From assembly GCF_013141915.1 (NCBI RefSeq), contig NZ_SROX01000002.1, forward strand, positions 558,001-622,000: a stretch of DNA of 64,000 nucleotides. Direction: 5' to 3'. The notes under the pieces are model-generated. The model saw nothing but the letters and a program-made list of their open reading frames with translations, had not been told where the DNA came from and made no database searches. The position numbers were made by a program, and so were the translations under genes. This document shows positions 14,833 through 22,988 of the stretch, piece by piece. The first letter of the stretch is position 1; each line of letters begins with the position of its first letter. Source of the stretch: Cupriavidus necator (GTDB taxonomy: Bacteria > Pseudomonadota > Gammaproteobacteria > Burkholderiales > Burkholderiaceae).

Positions 14833-16137
14833 TCACGTGCAGAGGTCGCAAGTACATGGTGCCGCCAATGACATTAGCGCCTGCAGCTGCGCCGGAACCG
14901 TACTGAGGTCCTGAAGCGAAATCTCCCCAATGGTCACGCGCGTAGTCTTCCCCTCAAAGACGAATTGCGCACCAACCCCCGGCTGCTTCCCTCCCGAATC
15001 GCTCCACGGGTAAAGCAGCAGTACCGCCTCGCAACCGTAGCGCTCCGAGTAAGCCAACATCTGGTAGAGGTCCGGCTGCGCGACACCCAGCTTTCGTTCC
15101 ACCGCCTGCAAGCGCTTCCATTTGGTATCCACGATGCATCGCGACGCACCGTTAGCCGTCACCACTATGTCCGGGCGGAGCTGAAAGAGGCGGCGATTCC
15201 CCGGCACGTCGCGGACCAGATGGTATTTGGTGTGCTGCAGCAGGACCTCATTCCCTTCGGGTCGTAGTGTGCGCCGCATGACTTTCCCAATATAGCGCTC
15301 GAATACTTCGTTCATGTCGAACAACAGCGCGAAGGAATCCTGCTCGCCCGCATAGAGGTCGGTCGTAGCGCCATTTAGGAAGAGCTTTGCTAACCCGAGG
15401 CAAACGTCGTAGCGCTCACTCATCCGGTCCAGCCTCACCCTGTCGAGCCACGCGCGGCTCGGCTGTACATCAGCCACCGCCTCGAATGCGGGCAGTAGCT
15501 CACGGATAGCTTGTTGCGTGCCATGTGTGCCCGCCACCCGCAGCATGCGCGTGATGGCCGCTCGGAAAAGTTGATTCAACGCATGGTTCTCGTCAAACTC
15601 ATCAAACGCGCAGGCAGTCCGTTCGCGGTGGACGAGATTCCGGCGTAATTGCTCGTCTATCAAGATGCGGCCACGCACAGCCGGCAAATCCTCCTCGGCC
15701 TCTCGATACAGCTTTACCAGACCTCGCCTGATTTGCTCTGCCATGGCGCCGGCAAAGAGGCGAATCAGCAAATCGAGCCAACCACCCGAATGCTCAGCCA
15801 GTGCCGCTTTGTCGGTGTTGGCCCCGTCCAGCTCATACGCGACCAGCAGCATTTTTAGCAGGTTATGACGGACTAAAGGCAAGCTCTCCTTATCTGCCGC
15901 GTCACTCTCGACTTTTGGCAGAAACTCCAACATGCGCGTGGGAAGCTGAATCGCCCCCACGTACTGCCGAGGACGAATCCAGGAGTGGGAGAGGTGCTCG
16001 ATGATGGGGAAATTCAAGCGCTTGCCCAGCTCCTCGAGAATCCGCAGTTCGTTCACCGAGAGGGCGCGCTCGTCAAGGGCTGACAACGTTGGCACCACCC
16101 GGATGCGCTCATACTCCCGAAAGCTGACGACAGTCAT
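14833..16137 (-). CDS. mcrC: McrC-type nuclease subunit
   Basis: 434 residues, typical for McrC. The N-terminal part (SFREYERIRV ... LSHSWIRPRQYVGAI) is the McrB-contacting region. The C-terminal part has RPDIVVTANGASRCIVDTKWKRL, a PD-(D/E)xK nuclease core with D and the DTKWK stretch intact, followed by YQMLAYSERYG. McrC supplies the cleavage activity of McrBC, which cuts modified (for example methylcytosine-containing) DNA with GTP-driven McrB. The ATG overlaps the mcrB stop by four bases, so they are coupled. The presence of both subunits with intact motifs suggests a working type IV restriction system. Confidence 0.9.
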   Translation of the reverse strand: MTVVSFREYERIRVVPTLSALDERALSVNELRILEELGKRLNFPIIEHLSHSWIRPRQYVGAIQLPTRMLEFLPKVESDAADKESLPLVRHNLLKMLLVAYELDGANTDKAALAEHSGGWLDLLIRLFAGAMAEQIRRGLVKLYREAEEDLPAVRGRILIDEQLRRNLVHRERTACAFDEFDENHALNQLFRAAITRMLRVAGTHGTQQAIRELLPAFEAVADVQPSRAWLDRVRLDRMSERYDVCLGLAKLFLNGATTDLYAGEQDSFALLFDMNEVFERYIGKVMRRTLRPEGNEVLLQHTKYHLVRDVPGNRRLFQLRPDIVVTANGASRCIVDTKWKRLQAVERKLGVAQPDLYQMLAYSERYGCEAVLLLYPWSDSGGKQPGVGAQFVFEGKTTRVTIGEISLQDLSTVPAQLQALMSLAAPCTCDLCT

Positions 16138-18587
16138 TCGTAGATGGCCTTGACCATGTCCACAGTCAGTTTCGGAGCAATGCAGTAGGAAGCACGCGCA
16201 TCTGCTATCTCCAACTCGTCGTCAAACAACTGCGCGTCGACGTCCGCCTGACAGACGATGTGCTTTTTGGCCTCTTTCTTTGGTCCATCCTTGAATACCA
16301 GGCGAATCTTTGACCAATCATCGAAAAAATACTCCTGCAGCAGCGGGATGACTTTGAACCGCAGCCGGTCGTCTAGGTCCCGGAAAGATTTGATGCCAGT
16401 GAAATACGCGTGCCCGATGGTATGGTCTCGGTCAAATAGGTAGGCAATGCGCTGGTTGAGCTTTCGCATCAGCGCCTTCAAATCCACGCCATCGACGAAA
16501 TCTGTGTTCAGCGCGCTCTCGTCAGGCATCAGTTCCTCAAAGTGGAACCGTCTGCGCAGAGCGGTATCCAGTAGGGCAATGGAGCGGTCGGCGGTGTTCA
16601 TCGTGCCCACGATGAACAAGTTCGGGGGCAGCCCGAATGGTGCCTCCTCAGGCGTGTACGGCAAGCGCACAGTCAGTTCGTTGGCTTGGCCCAATCGCTT
16701 GTCGTCTTCGATTAAGGTAATCAGCTCGCCAAAAACCTTAGCAATATTGCCACGATTGATTTCATCGATAACCAAGACGTAATGCTTGAGCTCAGTGGGC
16801 GCGGCGGGAACCAGAGCCCCAAGCTTGGCATCAGCCGCCTCCAAGAGCTTCAATATCGCCCAGAAGGTGGAACGGTTGTAGAGGCTGCCCAAATCTGCAG
16901 GTCTCTTGACAAGAGCTCGCCGCGCCCACAGCTTCTTGAGCTGGAATTTCGGGGCGTTATATATCGTGGGGTATCCTGGGAGCAGCGCCGTCAAGTTCTG
17001 TTCCGTTGCGCCAACGCGGACCTCGGCAGGGTAGCCCTTGTAAAGTTTGGCTTCGACGAAGCCCTTCTCGGACTCCTCAATGTCGTCCACCACTTTTGCA
17101 AAGGCGCGCTCAAAACGCTCATCCTCGAGCACATCGTTGCCTTGCGGGTGCAAGGACGCGCGCCAGTTGTCTTCCGCCGCGCGTGCAATTCGCTTGAGTA
17201 CGCCAGGCTCCACTGAGTAATGTACCTGTCCGTCACTCGTGGCGTCCGGTCGGATTCCCTCGACGAAATCCTGATAGGCATAAGACGGATGAAAGGTTAC
17301 GAACTCAATCTGGCCGGCCTCCCGGTACCGGTCGAACTGCGCCTTGGCCTGTGGATAGGCTTCCGGCGCAAGAAGAGACGTCACACTGGCCCCGTCGATA
17401 ATGGCAACGGCTTCCGCCACGGACCGGTAGGTTTTTCCTGTCCCTGGTGGCCCGAACAGGATGCGATTGAGAGGCCCGCCACCAGCCTGCGGCCTCGGGG
17501 CCGGTATTGCGGCCTGCTCGGCAGACGGCTGGACCGGCTCCAAGTCCATGACGTCCTCCAATCCAATACCGAAATAGGGCTTCAGTAGGGTTGTCTCAAA
17601 TTCCGGCAGGTCCTCATCTGGTACCCTTTTGAACGTGGAAACTCCTCGAGGAGTCCACGATTTTGCATTGACTTGGTATGGCGCGGAGGTAATCGACGGC
17701 TTCAACAACTCATAACGACGCTGAATCCAACCCTCACCCCGCTCGGCATCCTCCACTTCTCCGCTCAAGCGACCAAGAAGCTGCACGGCGTTGCCATGGC
17801 ATAAGTAAAACAAGGTACCGACAGGCGCCTCTTGAAAGTTCTTGCCTTGCCCTTTCCCAGTATCACGGTGCATGACTGCCAACCGTGACCGCATCAATTT
17901 CTCAAGGTCATCGAGAGAAAATTCTCGCCTTCCATGGGACAACTTCCAGATAGCGATAGCCTTTGCCTTCCACTCAGACCATATGCGCGCGCTGAACCCG
18001 AGAAGTTCTTCATCCGGTGCGCGCTTCTGGACCGTGGCTCGCTGCAATTCCGCCATGCTGCACTTCTTGTTAGATTCGCCTAGAAACGTCTGTAGCGGCG
18101 CTTTCTTAAAAATATTGACAATGCATGGCCGGCTCGGGTCCTGATAGTGAAACGCAATCTTCCATTTCACCACTTGGCCAAGGTCGGCCGCCTCGATGGC
18201 TTGCAAATCCCCTTGAGCGGCAGCCTCGGCAACCGTGGCAATAATTTCACGAACCTTTTGGAACGCCACTTCCGCCGTCGCCCCATATTTTGAATACCAG
18301 GCATAGTCGTCGGAATACGACGCACCGCCACCCTCTGGCTTGTCCGTCTTATCCTTCCGCGAAAAGATACCAAACTTGAAGGCGGAGCCACCCCAGATGC
18401 TGCCCATCTCCGCCAATCGTATCTCGAGCCAGTTCGTGAAAGAGTCGGGATTGCCCGCTTGGGTATATTCGTGCAGCGCCATGGAGCGCAACTTCTGTAG
18501 CGGCCACTTGCTTAAGAACTGCTCCCAAAGCTGGTTTTGTGCCTGCCATTGACCGTCCAGCGTGTCGCTCGTGTTCTTGGTATCCAC
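16134..18587 (-). CDS. mcrB: McrB-type AAA+ GTPase subunit
   Basis: 817 residues. The N-terminal 350 residues hold the target-recognition region, unlike the short DNA-flipping domain of E. coli McrB, so specificity cannot be guessed. The motor has GPPGTGKT around residue 380, LVIDEINRGNIAKVFGELITLIE as Walker B, and the McrB hallmark MNTADRS near residue 660 followed by DTALRRRFHFEEL. GTG is the start codon (MDTKNTSD), with AGGTCAG upstream. The relatives bind modified DNA and translocate with McrC. It is followed immediately by mcrC, and about 130 bp downstream of an HTH/coiled-coil gene on the same strand. Confidence 0.92.
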   Translation of the reverse strand: MDTKNTSDTLDGQWQAQNQLWEQFLSKWPLQKLRSMALHEYTQAGNPDSFTNWLEIRLAEMGSIWGGSAFKFGIFSRKDKTDKPEGGGASYSDDYAWYSKYGATAEVAFQKVREIIATVAEAAAQGDLQAIEAADLGQVVKWKIAFHYQDPSRPCIVNIFKKAPLQTFLGESNKKCSMAELQRATVQKRAPDEELLGFSARIWSEWKAKAIAIWKLSHGRREFSLDDLEKLMRSRLAVMHRDTGKGQGKNFQEAPVGTLFYLCHGNAVQLLGRLSGEVEDAERGEGWIQRRYELLKPSITSAPYQVNAKSWTPRGVSTFKRVPDEDLPEFETTLLKPYFGIGLEDVMDLEPVQPSAEQAAIPAPRPQAGGGPLNRILFGPPGTGKTYRSVAEAVAIIDGASVTSLLAPEAYPQAKAQFDRYREAGQIEFVTFHPSYAYQDFVEGIRPDATSDGQVHYSVEPGVLKRIARAAEDNWRASLHPQGNDVLEDERFERAFAKVVDDIEESEKGFVEAKLYKGYPAEVRVGATEQNLTALLPGYPTIYNAPKFQLKKLWARRALVKRPADLGSLYNRSTFWAILKLLEAADAKLGALVPAAPTELKHYVLVIDEINRGNIAKVFGELITLIEDDKRLGQANELTVRLPYTPEEAPFGLPPNLFIVGTMNTADRSIALLDTALRRRFHFEELMPDESALNTDFVDGVDLKALMRKLNQRIAYLFDRDHTIGHAYFTGIKSFRDLDDRLRFKVIPLLQEYFFDDWSKIRLVFKDGPKKEAKKHIVCQADVDAQLFDDELEIADARASYCIAPKLTVDMVKAIYE

Positions 18588-18720
18588 CTGACCTACCTCG
18601 TTGTCTCAGATTGTTCAGTCCTGCGCATGGTGGAACTGTATCGCATAGCCGGGTGTCGTAGCCCGCCGAATTTCGCGAGTTTCGAGAACCTAGTATGAAC
18701 GTGTAGGGCAACCACGGTCG

Positions 18721-20034
18721 CTAACGCTCCTCCGGTGCCTTCCATGAGCGAAAACGCTCCAGTGCGTCGACGCTGCCAACGAGCTCTCGAGCGCGCCTTA
18801 GTCGCTCATGCATTTCAATCCTCGCTTCTCCACTCAAGTCTCGCAGTCTCTGCTCGGCGTCAAGGAAGAACTCTGCCAATCGCCGCGACTGGGCCCAGCC
18901 ATCAATGATTTGAAGGAGCTCCTCTGTACTGTCCTTAAGCGCCTTCGCCGCTCGCTTTTCCGCCTCCTCTCTGCGCCATTGCTGCTGTTGGGCTTCCCAG
19001 CGCTGACGTTCAAGCTCAGCCTGGCGCTCGCCCTCAGCAGCTAACCTAGCGACCTCGGAAGCCGACTGCCGCAGTTCCTTCACAATGACTGGAATGAGAC
19101 CTGTAATATCCCGGGCCGGCGTTTCTCGCCATTGCTTACTCCACTCAGCGCGCCAGTATGGAGAATACGCCTGCAAGCAAAAGCGGCCGCTTGGCAAATC
19201 TTGTTTGCTGGTCCATCCATGGTCGGACACGTAGCGCCCTCGCTTCGGAGGTACGTGCTCGCTGAGCCGCACGTATTCACCGTTGACATACCTCACCTCA
19301 ACCTCTTCGGACATCTCAATAATCGTGAGCCCGATGGCCACTGTACCAATGTAGACAACCGTGCAGCGTCCCGGTGCCCATCGGTCACGGTAACTATGGT
19401 CCTTCCGAGGAACTTCACGTTCATCGAAATCTCTTCGCGAGAGATGTTCTCCATGGGGCGCGATGACAACACGGTAGCCGTCATCTTCCAAGGCAAGAAA
19501 CAGTTCGTTTGCAAACGAAAGAGCCTTACGAAGGCCGGTCTTGGTGGCAACTATGTCAACAAGCAATTTCTTTCGTGGCTTGAGGTATCCCACGCCGTAA
19601 CCAGCACGGCCTTCTTCGAAAATCGTCTCGGCCCCGACTATGAGGGCATGCTCGGTGTTAGTCCGCTTGAGGCGCGTGGCCCGCCTATGAGGCTTATCAG
19701 AAGGCGGCTTCGGGACGGGGAGTTTCGTTTCCCACTGAGCGTCACCGCGAGCCCACACAAGTTCGTCCCCTGGTCGGGCATCGGGCAGGTTCGGCTTTGG
19801 CGATTCCTTTCCAACGGCCAACTTCGCCCAATATCCGCGCGCTGGACGCGGCACATTGAGTAATGTGCATACTCTGGCCAGATAGCTGGACGAGACTCCG
19901 AAACGAGCTGCCACTTTCAGCATCGATTCAGCCCAGACCAGTTCATAGAGCGATTCGCGACTGACTACGCCGGAAGAGGCCTCGATAGGCTTACCCTGCG
20001 ACCTCGTGCCATCTGGGGTATCGTTTTCGTACAT
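18721..20034 (-). CDS. HTH and coiled-coil protein of unknown function, 437 aa
   Basis: Not a named family to my knowledge, but a protein type I associate with accessory islands. Near residues 25-65 is a helix-turn-helix-like unit (SRESLYELVWAESMLKVAARFGVSSSYLARVC) followed by PRPARGYWAKLAVGK. The middle is mixed alpha/beta, and residues about 330-400 form a long charged coiled coil (ERQAELERQRWEAQQQQWRR). The last 35 residues are helical. It lies between qatD and mcrB, both on the same strand, so it could be an accessory or regulator of either. The HTH look suggests sensing or DNA recognition. Function is unknown. Confidence 0.5.
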   Translation of the reverse strand: MYENDTPDGTRSQGKPIEASSGVVSRESLYELVWAESMLKVAARFGVSSSYLARVCTLLNVPRPARGYWAKLAVGKESPKPNLPDARPGDELVWARGDAQWETKLPVPKPPSDKPHRRATRLKRTNTEHALIVGAETIFEEGRAGYGVGYLKPRKKLLVDIVATKTGLRKALSFANELFLALEDDGYRVVIAPHGEHLSRRDFDEREVPRKDHSYRDRWAPGRCTVVYIGTVAIGLTIIEMSEEVEVRYVNGEYVRLSEHVPPKRGRYVSDHGWTSKQDLPSGRFCLQAYSPYWRAEWSKQWRETPARDITGLIPVIVKELRQSASEVARLAAEGERQAELERQRWEAQQQQWRREEAEKRAAKALKDSTEELLQIIDGWAQSRRLAEFFLDAEQRLRDLSGEARIEMHERLRRARELVGSVDALERFRSWKAPEER

Positions 20035-20104
20035 ACGTGAAATCTGTACCTAGCGTCCGACGAGAGTGGCTGGGCAGGCAAACTTGAAAATATTCGGTAG
20101 TTAC

Positions 20105-20836
20105 CTAACGAATCTGTCTAAGCAAGCGGGCAAGGTTCGAAGCTAGCTTGGCATTTACGACATCTGTTGGCTCGCGCCAAACATGGGTCAGGACAGGGAC
20201 GATGTCCTCGGCTTGCCAGGGCATCAAAGGGGCTTTATTAACCGTTGCGAAAGGACCGTCAGTCTCAGGTAGCACCCTCTCAGCTGGCATCTTACTCAGC
20301 AATTCCCGACCTTTTGCGCCGGAAAGCATAGCTGGCCCGACACTGAACCAGCATCCCAGTTCTATGGCGCGCTGCAGTTCCCTACTGGTACCTGAAAACC
20401 AGTGAAGGATTGGCTTTCCAACTGAAGGATGCCTTTCCAGCACATTCAGCACTTCCGTCGCCGCACCTCGAGAGTGCAAGCTAATTATGCGACCACCTTG
20501 GCGTTCACACTCGGCAATGACGGCCTCTAAGATTTCATGCTGAAGAGGTAGCGACGAACGAAATCTCGGCGAGCCGTCTAGCCCTACCTCGCCGATAAAT
20601 GGTGCTTGTGCCACACTTGACAGCAACAAGTCGCGCTCATTCGCCTTGCGCTCCGCGATTTCCGGATGCAGCCCCAACGCTACCTTGACGTTCTCATGGC
20701 CTGCGAAGACGCGTGAAGTTGCAACCCAAGCGCGCGGACTTGTCGTTACGACAAGGGTGAACTGATTACGCTTGGCTACTTCAGGCAGTAACTTCAACGC
20801 GTCCGGGTAGAGGTCAAGGTGACAATGCAAGTCCAT
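20105..20836 (-). CDS. qatD: QatD, TatD-like metal-dependent nuclease
   Basis: 243 residues with the TatD/PHP-like metallohydrolase motifs: HCHLD at residues 4-8, GEVGLDG, LHSRGA, HWFSG and ETDGP. TatD enzymes are metal-dependent DNases or hydrolases. Here the gene overlaps the stop codon of qatC by one base (TAATG type) and is the last of a four-gene leftward operon. The operon matches the Qat defence system, in which QatD is required for protection. All metal ligands seem present. A housekeeping TatD is unlikely because the gene is fused into this operon order. Confidence 0.88.
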   Translation of the reverse strand: MDLHCHLDLYPDALKLLPEVAKRNQFTLVVTTSPRAWVATSRVFAGHENVKVALGLHPEIAERKANERDLLLSSVAQAPFIGEVGLDGSPRFRSSLPLQHEILEAVIAECERQGGRIISLHSRGAATEVLNVLERHPSVGKPILHWFSGTSRELQRAIELGCWFSVGPAMLSGAKGRELLSKMPAERVLPETDGPFATVNKAPLMPWQAEDIVPVLTHVWREPTDVVNAKLASNLARLLRQIR

Positions 20837-22113
20837 TAAACGACCCCATGGTGTTGCAACAAGACGCCAAGTTCTTCGATACCACGCTGCACGACCCCTT
20901 CATATAGCGGCCGGGTCCCGTTATCCGCAAAGCTCAACGCGCCACCGAAAAGACGATTAACCCCTATAGCGTTAGCTCGAAGGAATGCGACAGCAGCAGC
21001 TCCAATATCGTTAGCCCCAGTTCTGCGGCCTGTTGTTCCGAGATTGTCGAAACGGTAAGCAGGAGTGGAATCCGCGAATCCTGCGCGAATGAACGAACCC
21101 CTTCGAACCATGCAAGGCACACACCTTCCACAGTGCATATAGTTGTAGTATCCGTAGCGTCCGCAGCTGGTGGAATCTCCCACCAGTGACTGAAGCAAAG
21201 CCTGGTCTGCGCAATTTTCCAACAACTCCCCTTTTGTGGAGAAACTGTATGGCGTCACAAGCTGCGCAGGGATTCCCACGGCATCCCAGACGGCTTGAAG
21301 GCGCGCCAGCAGCACCGGATGAGTTGTCTTCGTACTGAAGCTACCGAAACGTCCCGGCGTAAGGGGAACATTAAGACTGATGAACCCATTTTCCGGGACG
21401 AAGACTTCGATGCGGCCACTCCCTGGCAAAGGAACAACACTGCTCGCAAGCGCCGCAAAAGCAAAAAATACAATGGAGCGGCCGCGCGTGGAACGCTCCG
21501 AAGCATGAGTCAACCGAATGCGGTGATTCCACTGGAAGTGGCGGTCCGCTGCATTCAGCTCTCGCGCAAATCTCAGCTGCTTGTCGGCATCCCCCTTCGC
21601 AATCTGCGACACAAAAACTGGCCGACGGCCAGCCGCTGAAAGGTCGATTGCCCCGACGAGGCTGTCTACCCCACCTGACAAGAGGGACACGCAATCCGTA
21701 TCTAATGTCACTGGTGCCGTTGATTGCGGGGGTGCTTCCCCGCCGGGCAGCAGATTTAGCGTCCAAAAATCGCCAGTCAGAAAACGTAGCATTTCCTGGA
21801 GCTGCGCTTGTTGGGCAGTCCAAGGTGCGGGGTCATGCAGGTAGACATCCAACTCAATGACTCGCGTCCAGCCGTCGGCACTCCCTGCTCTTACACAAGT
21901 CAAGTCAGCAGCCGCAACCGCTAGTGCCAGAGATACGAAGTCCCACACTTGGACCGAAGGATTCAACCCGAGACGCGAAAGGTCATTCTTCCAGCCGGGC
22001 GCAATCGTGCCTACATCCCCACGGCCGGGGTTCGAATACAGAGAAAAATAATCACCGCCACCAGGAATGGCGTTAGGCAGAAGGTGTGCCGGGGAGCAAA
22101 CAACATGAGTCAT
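20836..22113 (-). CDS. qatC: QatC, QueC-like synthase
   Basis: 425 residues. SGGVDS at 146-151 is the PP-loop (pyrophosphatase) motif shared with 7-cyano-7-deazaguanine synthase QueC. The stretch YNYMHCGRCVPCMVRRG around residue 320-340 carries the Cys cluster that binds zinc in QueC. QueC normally makes preQ0 for queuosine. In the Qat defence system the QueC-like protein is thought to attach a deazapurine-like adduct to a protein (by similarity with other QueC-like defence proteins), but this is not provable here. A 145-residue N-terminal extension is present. The ATG overlaps the qatB stop by four bases. Confidence 0.88.
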   Translation of the reverse strand: MTHVVCSPAHLLPNAIPGGGDYFSLYSNPGRGDVGTIAPGWKNDLSRLGLNPSVQVWDFVSLALAVAAADLTCVRAGSADGWTRVIELDVYLHDPAPWTAQQAQLQEMLRFLTGDFWTLNLLPGGEAPPQSTAPVTLDTDCVSLLSGGVDSLVGAIDLSAAGRRPVFVSQIAKGDADKQLRFARELNAADRHFQWNHRIRLTHASERSTRGRSIVFFAFAALASSVVPLPGSGRIEVFVPENGFISLNVPLTPGRFGSFSTKTTHPVLLARLQAVWDAVGIPAQLVTPYSFSTKGELLENCADQALLQSLVGDSTSCGRYGYYNYMHCGRCVPCMVRRGSFIRAGFADSTPAYRFDNLGTTGRRTGANDIGAAAVAFLRANAIGVNRLFGGALSFADNGTRPLYEGVVQRGIEELGVLLQHHGVV

Positions 22114-22988
22114 AGAGTTCCCTCATATACGGCGAAAGTGCTCTGCACCGCTTGCTGCATCGTAGATTCAAGCTGCCTCGGCGAGGGATTTTGATTTCCC
22201 TGCCGTATCGTCCGCATCTGCGCGGAAATTTCAGCCTTGAGATAGTCGCGCATTTCATTCATTCGCGCGACGACCTCACGAGGATTCAATTTGGAACTTT
22301 CAAAAATCTGGCCGATGTCCAGTTGCAGCCGGTTGCAGGCCTCCTGGGCCAAAAAGAGTTCAACCAACGACCAGATGTCGCCGTCGCTCATGTTGAGCAA
22401 ATCGACGGTCGGCTGGTTCTCCATCAGCTCAGCCATGGCCTGGGCCATAGAGTCCTTGCAAGACTCTTCCTCCAGGCTCCCACCGCTCGTCGTGAGCTGC
22501 CCGATGACTTCATCGATAACATCTTGAACAGACGGATTTCCGGCAACCAGCGAGCTAACCCACTGACTCACGCGCGCATCAGTTCCATCACGGGCAGCTT
22601 GCAACAACGACACGAGACCAGCAGCAGACCGAGCAGACGTTCGCATTCGTGCGGCAGCTTTGCTTGCCCCGCCCATGCCAGTCCGAGAGTAGTGACCGAT
22701 TGCACGGCGGAGAGAGTCGCTGCTCCCCGTTCTCGCAAAGGCTCCTAGTTCTCTACGCGCCCCTGCAAACCTGCGGGCAGGTGCGACACCATCAGCGGGA
22801 ACTGGACCCGCCTGGTCGTTATTGTTTCCCTCATCCGTGTCATTCCCCGTATCTGCACCGTCACCGCCATTACCATCAGCGGCCTGACCGTCTCCACCAG
22901 TAGCAACCTCGCCCCCAAGCTGGTCGAGCCACGGGGGGTCAAAGGGAACTCCTGCACCGGGACCCGAGCTAGATGTTGAGGTACCCAT
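22110..22988 (-). CDS. qatB: QatB, Qat accessory protein
   Basis: 292 residues. The N-terminal third is low-complexity and rich in Gly, Asp, Asn and Ala (GAGVPFDPPWLDQLGG, then GDGADTGNDTDEGNN), presumably disordered; the rest is helical (ARRELGAFARTGSSDSLRRA ..., ESTMQQAVQSTFAVY). This combination, between a KAP ATPase and a QueC-like protein, is characteristic of QatB. It is known to be required for Qat defence, with no established enzymatic role. It begins one base after the qatA stop and overlaps qatC, so the three are tightly coupled. Confidence 0.85.
   Translation of the reverse strand: MGTSTSSSGPGAGVPFDPPWLDQLGGEVATGGDGQAADGNGGDGADTGNDTDEGNNNDQAGPVPADGVAPARRFAGARRELGAFARTGSSDSLRRAIGHYSRTGMGGASKAAARMRTSARSAAGLVSLLQAARDGTDARVSQWVSSLVAGNPSVQDVIDEVIGQLTTSGGSLEEESCKDSMAQAMAELMENQPTVDLLNMSDGDIWSLVELFLAQEACNRLQLDIGQIFESSKLNPREVVARMNEMRDYLKAEISAQMRTIRQGNQNPSPRQLESTMQQAVQSTFAVYEGTL

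Noticed and set aside
20836-22113. QatC as housekeeping QueC for queuosine
   Set aside because: No queD, queE or queF neighbours; long N-terminal extension and fixed operon with KAP ATPase and TatD-like genes.
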